Source: Prochlorococcus sp. MIT 0701 (GTDB taxonomy: Bacteria; Cyanobacteriota; Cyanobacteriia; PCC-6307; Cyanobiaceae). Taken from it: 54,088 nt of DNA. A program made the translations under genes and the position numbers. Shown one piece after another: positions 1 through 6,024 of this stretch (positions are counted from its first letter, which is position 1; each line of letters begins with the position of its first letter). The notes beneath the pieces were generated by a model. The model saw only the letters and a program-made list of their open reading frames with translations, had not been told where the DNA came from and searched no databases. The stretch is taken from contig NZ_JNBA01000011.1 in NCBI RefSeq assembly GCF_000760295.1, forward strand, positions 1-54,088. Reading direction: 5' to 3'.

Positions 1-12
1 GGCAGCTGATGT

Positions 13-80
13 CGACATTTTTTCTGGTTGCAGGAATTGGCTTTTCTGAAGTCACATTGCTTGCTTGATACAGTGTTTAA
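13..80 (-). pseudogene. Possible RAYT 3'-end relic upstream of cassette 1
   Basis: This stretch weakly matches, by eye, the relics further down the array: a TCTGG block, then ATTGGCTTTTCTGAA, then TCACATTGC. It lies about 60-130 bp before the first CACCAG site, the same slot as the relics before cassettes 4 and 5. It is too decayed to translate, so this is a tentative call by position and partial similarity. Confidence 0.3.
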
Positions 81-140
81 ATTGCTTGTAAGGGATTGAT
101 CTAGTTGTGAGAGGCGCTGCAGGGGAAGTGCTAAGTGCTT

Positions 141-202
141 CACCAGCTTTTCACCAGTAACCCCTGCTCTCTCCACCAGAAAGAAATAGGAGTTTTCACC
201 AG
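141..202 (+). promoter_or_regulatory. Phased CACCAG quartet, cassette 1 (type B)
   Basis: CACCAG begins at 141, 152, 174 and 197, giving spacings of 11, 22 and 23 bp, close to whole helical turns. The last site is 78 bp before the start codon at 275. The same spacing precedes all five cassettes. I infer a tandem operator or activator site. The binding protein is unknown. Confidence 0.7.
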
Positions 203-274
203 AAAGTCTGAGATCTTGTAGGAGTCGAGGGAAAACAACCCAACACAATTCACACACTTATCACCTTTAAAACA

Positions 275-562
275 ATGACTACTTTCAACACTGACTACAA
301 CAACACTGAACTGCTCGATCAAGAGCTGACTACTAGTCAATTAATCGCTATTGCTGGTGGTTTACCCAATTTGGGCAATCAAATTTACCCTGAAGGATAT
401 GACGGTCCTAGATTTTCTGATAGCCCTGCTGAAGCTGCTAGAAGAGCAGGCAAGCCAAACACCATTGCAGAGGTGCACGAGGCTACCCTGGGGAACCTAC
501 CAACTCCACAAAATGCAGCAATCAAAGGGGTTAGAACTATTCTGAAAATATTCGGACTTTGA
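275..562 (+). CDS. Double-glycine leader peptide precursor, cassette 1
   Basis: A 95-residue precursor. Residues 1-29 form the shared leader (MT-x-FNTDYNNTELLDQEL, then a variable stretch ending AIAGG). Hydrophobic residues L18, L23 and I26 lie at -12, -7 and -4 from the Gly-Gly cut, the pattern read by C39-peptidase ABC exporters. The 66-residue core has no Cys, has Pro/Gly/Tyr in its first third, and carries a basic, possibly helical end (KGVRTILKIF). By family analogy it is an exported RiPP- or bacteriocin-like peptide, and no activity is shown. No Shine-Dalgarno sequence precedes the ATG. The 5' leader from 232 to 274 contains no G. The gene has its own terminator, so it is probably monocistronic. 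Confidence 0.8.
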   Translation: MTTFNTDYNNTELLDQELTTSQLIAIAGGLPNLGNQIYPEGYDGPRFSDSPAEAARRAGKPNTIAEVHEATLGNLPTPQNAAIKGVRTILKIFGL

Positions 563-621
563 GCAAAACTTAATCCTAAGCTACTTGCCTCTTGTTAATT
601 CCATATGCTCCTATCAACAGA

Positions 622-648
622 AAGCCCCGCACTAACTCGGGGCTTTTT
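622..648 (+). terminator. Intrinsic terminator of cassette 1
   Basis: The inverted repeat AGCCCCG/CGGGGCT (623-629 with 638-644) and a following T run form a standard rho-independent terminator 60 bp after the stop codon. Confidence 0.85.
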
Positions 649-715
649 ATTGCTTCGATCACTGCCTAATCACGCCTAAACATCATCTGATACCTGGCAC
701 TAATTAATACTGAGT

Positions 716-739
716 CCTGCCACGAGCGGGGTTTTTTAT
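716..739 (+). terminator. Orphan terminator, likely remnant of a lost cassette
   Basis: CCTGC-CACGA-GCGGG followed by six T's forms a stem with one G-U pair. It resembles the cassette 2 terminator at 1184-1206 but has no gene in front of it. The sequence after it matches the sequence after the cassette 2 terminator. A deleted cassette is the simplest reading. Confidence 0.5.
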
Positions 740-785
740 TGGCTGTGGTGACCACTTCCAGGCTTTGACTGGGATCGGAGCGGTT

Positions 786-847
786 CACCAGAAGCTCACC
801 AGAAGTATTCCGGCGCTTCACCAGAGCTATGTAGTGGGGTTCACCAG
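786..847 (+). promoter_or_regulatory. Phased CACCAG quartet, cassette 2 (type A)
   Basis: CACCAG begins at 786, 797, 819 and 842 (spacings 11, 22, 23), and the last site is 78 bp from the start codon at 920. The filler between sites differs from the type B regions of cassettes 1, 4 and 5, but the spacing is the same. Confidence 0.7.
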
Positions 848-919
848 AAAGGCTGAGATCTTGTAGGAGTCGAGGGAAAATAACCCAACACAACTCACAC
901 ACTTATCACCTTTAAAACA

Positions 920-1096
920 ATGACTACTTTCAACACTGACTACAACAACACTGAACTGCTCGATCAAGAGCTGACTGATGACCAATTGGAACTTGTTGCA
1001 GGCGGCAGCGTGATTATGCCTCCAATGCTTCGGCTGCCAGGTGGTATCTACAACTACTACCCAAAGCCTGATGTGAATCGTGCCATTAGTATCTGA
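920..1096 (+). CDS. Double-glycine leader peptide precursor, cassette 2 (58 aa)
   Basis: This 58-codon gene is short enough to be missed by common ORF length cut-offs. The leader is residues 1-29, ending DDQLELVAGG, with L18, L23 and V26 at -12, -7 and -4. The core is 29 residues, runs from SVIMPP to VNRAISI, is rich in Pro and Tyr, and has no Cys or acidic cluster. The 5' leader is almost identical to those of the other four cassettes, and a strong terminator follows at 1184. The leader identity makes the gene call firm. The role as an exported peptide is inferred from the leader type. Confidence 0.8.
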   Translation: MTTFNTDYNNTELLDQELTDDQLELVAGGSVIMPPMLRLPGGIYNYYPKPDVNRAISI

Positions 1097-1183
1097 CCGA
1101 CTGGACACCCCAATTAGTAGGCCTGGAGAAAGCAGAGTAAAGACAACATAGTCAGGGACTGGATCACTTAAGGCCCCACAACG

Positions 1184-1206
1184 CCCCGCCATGAGCGGGG
1201 TTTTTT
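1184..1206 (+). terminator. Intrinsic terminator of cassette 2
   Basis: CCCCGC-CATGA-GCGGGG followed by six T's lies 88 bp after the stop codon. Confidence 0.85.
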
Positions 1207-1255
1207 CATGTCTGTGGTGTCTGCACTTCATCCTCTTACAAGGATCTGAGCGGTT

Positions 1256-1317
1256 CACCAGAAGCTCACCAATACCTCTTGGGGTCTACACCAGAGCTGT
1301 GTAGTGGAGATCACCAG
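1256..1317 (+). promoter_or_regulatory. Phased CACCAG quartet, cassette 3 (type A)
   Basis: Sites begin at 1256, 1267 (CACCAA variant), 1289 and 1312, with the same 11-22-23 spacing. The last site is 77 bp from the start, because the 5' leader is one base shorter than in the other cassettes. Confidence 0.65.
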
Positions 1318-1388
1318 AAAGGCTGAGATCTTGTAGGAGTCGAGGGAAACAACCCAACACAACTCACACACTTATCACCTTTAAAACA

Positions 1389-1625
1389 ATGACTGATTTC
1401 AACACTGACTACAACAACACTGAACTGCTCGATCAAGAGCTGACTACTACAGAACTATCAGAAGTATCTGGTGGGCTTGGTGGTGACACCATCAATCCCG
1501 ACCTGGATCCTGGGTTTGGTGGCATGCCCGCCGGTATTATCTTCTATCCCATAGCAAGAGCAGCGATTGACCTTTTTTTTCCTCAGCTATTAGACTCGGC
1601 AACTTCCGATGATGTAGCTCTTTAG
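1389..1625 (+). CDS. Double-glycine leader peptide precursor, cassette 3
   Basis: A 78-residue precursor with the shared 29-residue leader ending TELSEVSGG (L18, L23, V26). The 49-residue core begins LGGDTINPD and is Gly/Pro/Asp-rich. It then has a hydrophobic stretch (GIIFYPIARAAIDLFF) that could be a membrane-active helix, and an acidic tail. There is no Cys, so a lanthipeptide is unlikely. The gene has its own promoter region and terminator. Export by a C39-type transporter is inferred. No transporter lies in the window. Confidence 0.8.
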   Translation: MTDFNTDYNNTELLDQELTTTELSEVSGGLGGDTINPDLDPGFGGMPAGIIFYPIARAAIDLFFPQLLDSATSDDVAL

Positions 1626-1718
1626 TCCGATTCGATCTAGGTCTGTGATCAGCCTGAACCTTTAACTCCTTTCTCAAAACAGGCGCCCTCTTTTGAGTTG
1701 AGTTGTTGGTGAACCCCG

Positions 1719-1743
1719 AGCCCCGCCATTGTGCGGGGCTTTT
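1719..1743 (+). terminator. Intrinsic terminator of cassette 3
   Basis: AGCCCCGC-CATTGT-GCGGGGCT followed by T's. The loop and stem are shared with the cassette 5 terminator. Confidence 0.8.
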
Positions 1744-1931
1744 AAATGCCTAAAGCCATCCAATACCTGACTCCTTCTTGACTTTATCTGCATAAATACG
1801 TATGCACTAGATCAGAGTAAAACTGTTGCTATTTCTTTGAGACTAAAAAAATAGGATACATCCATTAGCCCCTTGACTTCTTTTGAATCCTCAACTAACC
1901 CATCAGAGAACCCATCAGAAGCGGAACTCAC
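1744..1931. other. Spacer with RAYT-flank motif, no gene seen
   Basis: No credible ORF. It contains CAATACCTGACT at 1761. Related sequences (AATACCTGGCACT and variants) lie at 688, 3299 and 4838. The motif sits about 160-180 bp from the 3' end of the next RAYT copy here, at 3299 and at 4838, so it may mark one edge of a transposase-derived segment. Confidence 0.4.
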
Positions 1932-2010
1932 ATCACCATCTCTGATTCCATTTGCCCTACGGAGCCTGACTGCAAATTGATTGCACTCTACTGGAGTCTG
2001 ATTCAGCCTT
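1932..2010 (-). pseudogene. Relic of RAYT transposase 3' end, before cassette 4
   Basis: Read on the minus strand, this translates as RLNQTPVECNQFAVRLRR followed by ANGIRDGD. It aligns without gaps to the C-terminal part of the intact RAYT at 5001-5786 (RLNQIPEDWQQVAVRFRR, then ANGIRDGD), with 19 of 26 residues identical by my count. The frame breaks just upstream of RLN. The rest of the gene is absent, and the cassette 4 CACCAG sites begin about 60 bp away. Confidence 0.75.
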
Positions 2011-2072
2011 AGATCCCCATCTCAACTCCAGGTAGTAGCAAAAACTTGTCGAGAAGGTTGATCTGAGCTTTT

Positions 2073-2134
2073 CACCAGCTTTTCACCAACAACCCCTGCT
2101 CTCTCCACCAGAAAGAAATAGGAGTTTTCACCAG
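2073..2134 (+). promoter_or_regulatory. Phased CACCAG quartet, cassette 4 (type B)
   Basis: Sites begin at 2073, 2084 (CACCAA variant), 2106 and 2129, with the same 11-22-23 spacing. The last site is 78 bp from the start at 2207. Confidence 0.7.
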
Positions 2135-2206
2135 AAATGCTGAGATCTTGTAGGAGTCGAGGGAAAACAACCCAACACAACTCACACACTTATCACCTTT
2201 AAAACA

Positions 2207-2398
2207 ATGACTGGTTTCAACACTGACTACAACAACACTGAACTGCTCGACCAAGAGCTGATTCATGAAGATCTATCAGCTTTGTCTGGTGGGTTACTTC
2301 CTATTGGGCCGGGGGATTTCAATGTAGATCCATTTCCATTTAAATACTTGTACCGAGCATTAGGGATCGATCCACAAGATCCGCTTGGCCTAAAATAG
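2207..2398 (+). CDS. Double-glycine leader peptide precursor, cassette 4
   Basis: A 63-residue precursor. The leader is residues 1-29, ending HEDLSALSGG (L18, L23, L26). It differs from the others mainly in IHED in place of the usual TT-x-x. The 34-residue core begins LLPIGPGDF, contains the aromatic segment PFPFKYLYRAL, and ends with DP repeats and GLK. It has no Cys or Thr. The flanking DNA is the first copy of a 750-bp-spaced direct repeat, which points to recent duplication. Function is inferred from the leader only. Confidence 0.8.
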   Translation: MTGFNTDYNNTELLDQELIHEDLSALSGGLLPIGPGDFNVDPFPFKYLYRALGIDPQDPLGLK

Positions 2399-2458
2399 TG
2401 CTCCGGGCCATACAGAGTTATGGTTTAAAGTGAGATCATCTAACCAGCGTCTCCATCG

Positions 2459-2485
2459 ATCCCTTCCAATAGGAGGGGATTTTTG
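2459..2485 (+). terminator. Intrinsic terminator of cassette 4
   Basis: ATCCCTTCC-AATA-GGAGGGGAT (one G-U pair) followed by TTTTG. The stem sequence is unlike those of the other cassette terminators. Confidence 0.75.
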
Positions 2486-2681
2486 TTTGCATACAATCTA
2501 AATCGCTTGGAAAAATTACAGACAATTGGCGCCTTGTTTCCGAAGAGATGGTCAGGTAGGAGTGTCATTTATCAAACGCAAGTTTGAAGTATCTGCTAGA
2601 CAAGTAAATTACAGCTGCCAACTTCTTGGCTCTAGTTAATACCTGTATCTCCTCGGCTATTCATCAAATATTGTGCGAGAG

Positions 2682-2760
2682 ATCACCATCTCTGATTCCA
2701 TTTGCCCTACGGAGCCTGACTGCAAATTGATTGCACTCTACTGGAGTCTGATTCAGCCTT
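2682..2760 (-). pseudogene. Relic of RAYT transposase 3' end, before cassette 5
   Basis: Identical by eye to the relic at 1932-2010, as part of the same duplicated block. It encodes the same RAYT-like C-terminal segment on the minus strand, ending ANGIRDGD, with nothing of the rest of the gene. Confidence 0.75.
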
Positions 2761-2822
2761 TGGACCTAATCTCAACTCCAGGTAGTAGCAAAAACTCGTC
2801 GAGAAGGTGGATCTTAGCTTTT

Positions 2823-2884
2823 CACCAGCTTTTCACCAGTAACCCCTGCTCTCTCCACCAGAAAGAAATAGGAGTTTTCACCAG
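2823..2884 (+). promoter_or_regulatory. Phased CACCAG quartet, cassette 5 (type B)
   Basis: CACCAG begins at 2823, 2834, 2856 and 2879 (spacings 11, 22, 23), and the last site is 78 bp from the start at 2957. Confidence 0.7.
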
Positions 2885-2956
2885 AAATGCTGAGATCTTG
2901 TAGGAGTCGAGGGAAAACAACCCAACACAACTCACACACTTATCACCTTTAAAACA

Positions 2957-3217
2957 ATGACTGGTTTCAACACTGACTACAACAACACTGAACTGCTCGA
3001 TCAAGAGCTGACTACTGCAGAGCTGACACGATTTTCTGGTGGCATGCTTAGCGAATTTCACAACATGAGTGAGGACAGGCGTTTGGAAATTTCACAATAT
3101 CCAAAGGAAGCATGGGATGCGGCCAAAAGAGTTGATTCGTGGAGGGGCTTAGGACGAGAGTTTGGATTTTTTGAAGGGCAGCAAGTGCAATTAGGCCCGC
3201 TCACACTTACATTCTAA
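2957..3217 (+). CDS. Double-glycine leader peptide precursor, cassette 5
   Basis: An 86-residue precursor. The leader is residues 1-29, ending AELTRFSGG (L18, L23, F26). The 57-residue core begins MLSEFHNMSEDRR. It is highly charged and probably helical in its first two thirds (EISQYPKEAWDAAKRVDSW), then has a Gly/Phe segment and the hydrophobic end PLTLTF. It has no Cys. This core is far more polar than those of cassettes 2-4, which shows how widely the cores differ behind one leader. A terminator follows within 15 bp of the stop. Confidence 0.8.
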   Translation: MTGFNTDYNNTELLDQELTTAELTRFSGGMLSEFHNMSEDRRLEISQYPKEAWDAAKRVDSWRGLGREFGFFEGQQVQLGPLTLTF

Positions 3218-3231
3218 TTGAATTAATGTCG

Positions 3232-3255
3232 AACCCCGCCATTGTGCGGGGTTTT
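3232..3255 (+). terminator. Intrinsic terminator of cassette 5
   Basis: AACCCCGC-CATTGT-GCGGGGTT followed by T's, 14 bp after the stop. It is the same stem family as the cassette 3 terminator. Confidence 0.85.
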
Positions 3256-3460
3256 CAATTGCCTATTGATACGCTTAGAACCTTCCCCAAAAGCCACCCG
3301 ATGCCTGGCCCTGCATTGTAAATAAGAGGCCTGTAAAGACGTGTGATTGATAGAAGCAAATGCTTCCTATGGTCCCTGGAAACTGCAAATCCAACCATCA
3401 ACTGTCCGTCTCTAGCTAATATCCTTACCTCTGTCACTAATCATCAGCAGCGGAATTGAC

Positions 3461-3577
3461 ATCACCATCTCTGGATCTATTCGCTTTTCTAAATCTCACT
3501 GCAACTTGATGCCACTCTTCTGGTATTTAATTGAGGCGAACATCCCAATCCCACGGCAATCGTTGTTGGCCTGGTGA
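3461..3577 (-). pseudogene. Third RAYT 3'-end relic, with in-frame stop
   Basis: The minus strand reads SPGQQRLPWDWDVRLN, a TAA stop, then IPEEWHQVAVRFRKANRSRD and GD. This aligns to SPGQQKLPFAFDIRLN, then QIPEDWQQVAVRFRRANGIR and DGD in the intact RAYT at 5001-5786. It is the longest relic and differs from the two earlier ones, so it comes from a separate copy. It lies just upstream of the beta-barrel gene at 3663. Confidence 0.75.
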
Positions 3578-3662
3578 GATCGATTGCTGCAGTTGATGTG
3601 GCCTAGTGGCTGAAACCAAAAATAGCCGAGATCATGAGTGAACTTTTAAGCGTTCAATCCCA

Positions 3663-4772
3663 GTGCAGCGTTCGATTCGTCTCTCCTTATCGCTCACTGG
3701 TGCTGCTGCACTAGCTCTAGCCAACACTCCTATCCAACCAGTCGCGGCTCAAGACAACGGCAGTGCAGCAGATCTCGGCGTGATGGAGATCAACCTCAAA
3801 GATGCTGTGCGCTTCAACTGGGGTTTTCAAGGTGCCTTGCAAGGAGCAGGCACACCAAACCAGGCAGGTATTGGTGGGTTCTTGCCAATCGCTGTTGGCG
3901 AGAACAGTGTGTTCTTTGCTGATGTACTGCTCAATGCCAACTTTGCTGATTACGACGGCTACAGCAGCATCATCAATACAGAGGTTGCTGGTACCACCAT
4001 CTCCACCTCAACCAGGATTGGTTACCGCTGGCTGAACGGTGATCGCAGCTGGATGTATGGAGTGAATGCTGGCTATGACAGCCGGCCAATGAATACAGGC
4101 AATGCTGATTCAGGTGTCACCCTCTACGACAAGGAAAGTGCCTTCTTCCAGCAGATCGCAGCAGGTCTAGAAGCTGTATCGGATACCTGGAACTTCAATG
4201 CCTATGCCTTAATTCCTGTTGGTGATACAGAGCAACGCCTCAATGTGCGTTATCTCGGTGGGGCGCTTGATACCTATGGCCTGGATGTTGGTTATTTCAT
4301 CACCCCTGCTCTTAATGCTTCTGTTGGTTATTACTACCAGCAAGGTGATCTGGATGATGCTGATGGTTCTGGCGTGCAGGTGGAGCTGGATTATCAGATC
4401 GCTGATGGTTTAACTGCTGGTGTCAATGTTTCCTATGACGAAGTCTTTGAAACCAGAGTTTCAGGCAACATCAGCTATCGCTTTGGTAGCAATAGTACAG
4501 CTGCAGAAACGAAGAAAAAAGCATGGCAAAAGCCAACGATTCAAGCCTTATCTGAAAGCGTTAAAAACAGGAATATCCGCGTTCATGATGGGATCCATGG
4601 CACTTCCTTGACGAAGTGCAAGCTATTTGATCCGCGCAATGGCCACTTCCTTAAGTCCGTCTCCCCGACCTTCCACCACGCGACCATTCCAACCACCTCC
4701 CCCGTTCGTTACTACCTTCATTGTAACCCTGGCGCGCCCAAAGCAACTCCGGCCGGCTGGGAACCCGCTTAA
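3663..4772 (+). CDS. Outer-membrane beta-barrel protein (inverse-autotransporter-like barrel)
   Basis: A 369-residue protein from a GTG start. Residues 1-29 look like a signal peptide ending PVAAQ. Residues of about 45-280 are alternating amphipathic strands with the motifs IGYRWLNGDRSWMYGVNAGYD and GLEAVSDTWNFNAYALIPVGD. They resemble the barrel domain of intimin/invasin-type inverse autotransporters and related cyanobacterial proteins, and end in a strand closing with YRFG. After a short linker (NIRVHD) the last 60 or so residues look like translated non-coding DNA: Pro/His/Cys-rich with no strand pattern. A frameshift or lost stop near 4590 is possible. It would act in the outer membrane. 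Its cargo or ligand is unknown. A RAYT relic lies just upstream and an intact RAYT just downstream. Confidence 0.65.
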   Translation: MQRSIRLSLSLTGAAALALANTPIQPVAAQDNGSAADLGVMEINLKDAVRFNWGFQGALQGAGTPNQAGIGGFLPIAVGENSVFFADVLLNANFADYDGYSSIINTEVAGTTISTSTRIGYRWLNGDRSWMYGVNAGYDSRPMNTGNADSGVTLYDKESAFFQQIAAGLEAVSDTWNFNAYALIPVGDTEQRLNVRYLGGALDTYGLDVGYFITPALNASVGYYYQQGDLDDADGSGVQVELDYQIADGLTAGVNVSYDEVFETRVSGNISYRFGSNSTAAETKKKAWQKPTIQALSESVKNRNIRVHDGIHGTSLTKCKLFDPRNGHFLKSVSPTFHHATIPTTSPVRYYLHCNPGAPKATPAGWEPA

Positions 4773-5000
4773 GTACTGGCCTATCTAGGATTTAATATCT
4801 CATCAAAACTCTCATAAAAAGCAGCCAACCAGCCTTTCAATACCTGGCACTATCTAAGTGCAGAGCTAGCTTGCTTGGGTCAATTTATTTAATATCTAAG
4901 TTGCATTAAAGCCTGGGCAAAGTGAATACATTTTCGCATTTGAGTCCGCTAGTAATGTAGTTATTTGCTCTATTATTGCGTCGTTAATCGCGAAAATAAT
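4773..5000. other. Intergenic, AATACCTGGCACT motif, AT-rich
   Basis: No ORF. CAATACCTGGCACT lies at 4838-4851, about 180 bp from the RAYT 3' end, like the motif copies near the relics. No clear terminator follows the barrel gene. Confidence 0.35.
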
Positions 5001-5786
5001 TTATGAAAGCAGTATTCTTGTGTCACCATCGCGGATGCCATTCGCTCTTCTAAATCTCACCGCAACTTGCTGCCAATCTTCTGGGATTTGATTGAGTCTG
5101 ATGTCAAAGGCAAAGGGTAATTTCTGTTGTCCTGGTGATACTCGGTTCTTTTTGCTTTGTCTGCCTCTGCCCTTCTCTACTAATCGTTTCAGCATCCTTG
5201 AGCCCCAATGGCACCTTGAGCCGCTTTTGCTTTGGTGCCGGTAGTTCTGGCAAAACCATGCATACCGTTTGGAGCAGCCTTTCAGGCTTGATGCCAGCTG
5301 CAGAAAGCTGGGGTGCCACTCACTAATGCCATCACATTCCAACCTGCCGTAATGCCCGTAATTGGAATAGGGATCATAAAACCCTTTCCTGATTCCTGCT
5401 GCCTTTGGGTTGGCGTGGATGTAGCGCAAGGTATTCAGCACTCGTCTGTGATCTTTTGGAGCAATTGCAGTGGCGTAATACCTAGCCTCCCAAAAATGTC
5501 CGCAACGACCAGAAAGACGATTAAGTGCCATCGCTGAATACCAGCCAATCCAATGCATCAATTTCGGCAGCTCACTTGCATCATCAGGACGCAGCAGCAA
5601 GTGCAGGTGGTTGGCCATCAGGCACACCGCATACAAGCGATGAGGAACCTTCTGCTTGGCTTTAGCAAGCACAGCTAGCAGCACATCTCGCCTAAGGGCT
5701 TTAGCAATCAGAACCTGACGGCTATTGCATCTGAGCGTGATGTGAAAGGAGTGGCCTGCTGGCAGTAAGCGTTTGGCTCGAGCCAT
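5001..5786 (-). CDS. REP-associated tyrosine transposase (RAYT, Y1/HUH family)
   Basis: A 261-residue single-strand transposase of the IS200-like superfamily. The HUH pair is at H60 and H62 in MANHLHLLLRP. The likely catalytic tyrosine is Y122 in LRYIHANPKAAG, the conserved helix of the family. The start region (LLPAGHSFHITLRCNSR) is typical. The basic C-terminal extension, from about residue 185, is the part found as relics at 1932, 2682 and 3461. The gene stands alone, without TnpB or IS ends. In other bacteria RAYTs mobilise or maintain REP hairpins. Whether it acts on the peptide array here is inference. The catalytic residues look intact. Confidence 0.9.
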   Translation of the reverse strand: MARAKRLLPAGHSFHITLRCNSRQVLIAKALRRDVLLAVLAKAKQKVPHRLYAVCLMANHLHLLLRPDDASELPKLMHWIGWYSAMALNRLSGRCGHFWEARYYATAIAPKDHRRVLNTLRYIHANPKAAGIRKGFYDPYSNYGHYGRLECDGISEWHPSFLQLASSLKGCSKRYAWFCQNYRHQSKSGSRCHWGSRMLKRLVEKGRGRQSKKNRVSPGQQKLPFAFDIRLNQIPEDWQQVAVRFRRANGIRDGDTRILLS

Positions 5787-5979
5787 GCGTAGTACCCAGT
5801 TGTCGGCAGTAGGTCATCCGAGCCATGGGCAGACGGCATCAGAGCTCGATCATCAGCAAGGGGTTACCGAGTAACTGATCAAGAGAACGAATAACGCAAA
5901 GATCAATCAGTTCATGGGCTCCATTGTTCAGCTTTTGTTGAATCGTTTATACCGCCGAAAACCTAGTCGCCGAACATCG

Positions 5980-6005
5980 GTAGACGTAGCAAAAAAGTTT
6001 GCTAC
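5980..6005. repeat. GTAG-flanked perfect hairpin between RAYT and hrcA
   Basis: GTAGCAAA-AAAG-TTTGCTAC (5986-6005) is an 8-bp perfect stem with a tetraloop, preceded by another GTAG at 5980. REP elements linked to RAYTs often combine GTAG with a palindrome, so this may be a REP-like site. It may equally be a weak terminator for hrcA, whose stop is 20 bp away, although the T's lie inside the stem. Confidence 0.35.
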
Positions 6006-6024
6006 TAATAGCTAGCTGTCTCGC

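Larger units (their letters stand above)
1932..2262 (+). repeat. Direct repeat unit, copy 1 (about 331 bp)
   Basis: From the RAYT relic through the CACCAG quartet, 5' leader and leader-peptide codons, this block is nearly identical to 2682-3012. The offset is exactly 750 bp with no indels between the landmarks I compared. It ends where the two cores start to differ. Confidence 0.75.
2682..3012 (+). repeat. Direct repeat unit, copy 2 (about 331 bp)
   Basis: Second copy of the block at 1932-2262, offset by exactly 750 bp. It covers the relic, CACCAG quartet, 5' leader and leader codons of cassette 5. Confidence 0.75.

Noticed and set aside
141-2884. CACCAG repeats as a CRISPR array
   Set aside because: The repeats are 6-8 bp, the spacing is 11-23 bp, and each group of four belongs to one gene. 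There are no long repeats, no spacers of 30 bp and no cas genes.
140-3061. Similar minus-strand ORFs repeated across the cassettes (for example 2072-2266 and 2822-3061)
   Set aside because: They are antisense to the conserved promoter-leader DNA and are alike only because that DNA is repeated. No ribosome binding site or promoter of their own is seen.
275-3217. Prochlorosin (Nif11-leader lanthipeptide) family
   Set aside because: The leader is about 29 residues and not Nif11-like, and the cores have no Cys for lanthionine rings.
3255-3437. Minus-strand ORF of 60 codons downstream of cassette 5
   Set aside because: It lies in the degraded flank of a RAYT relic and has no family-like pattern.
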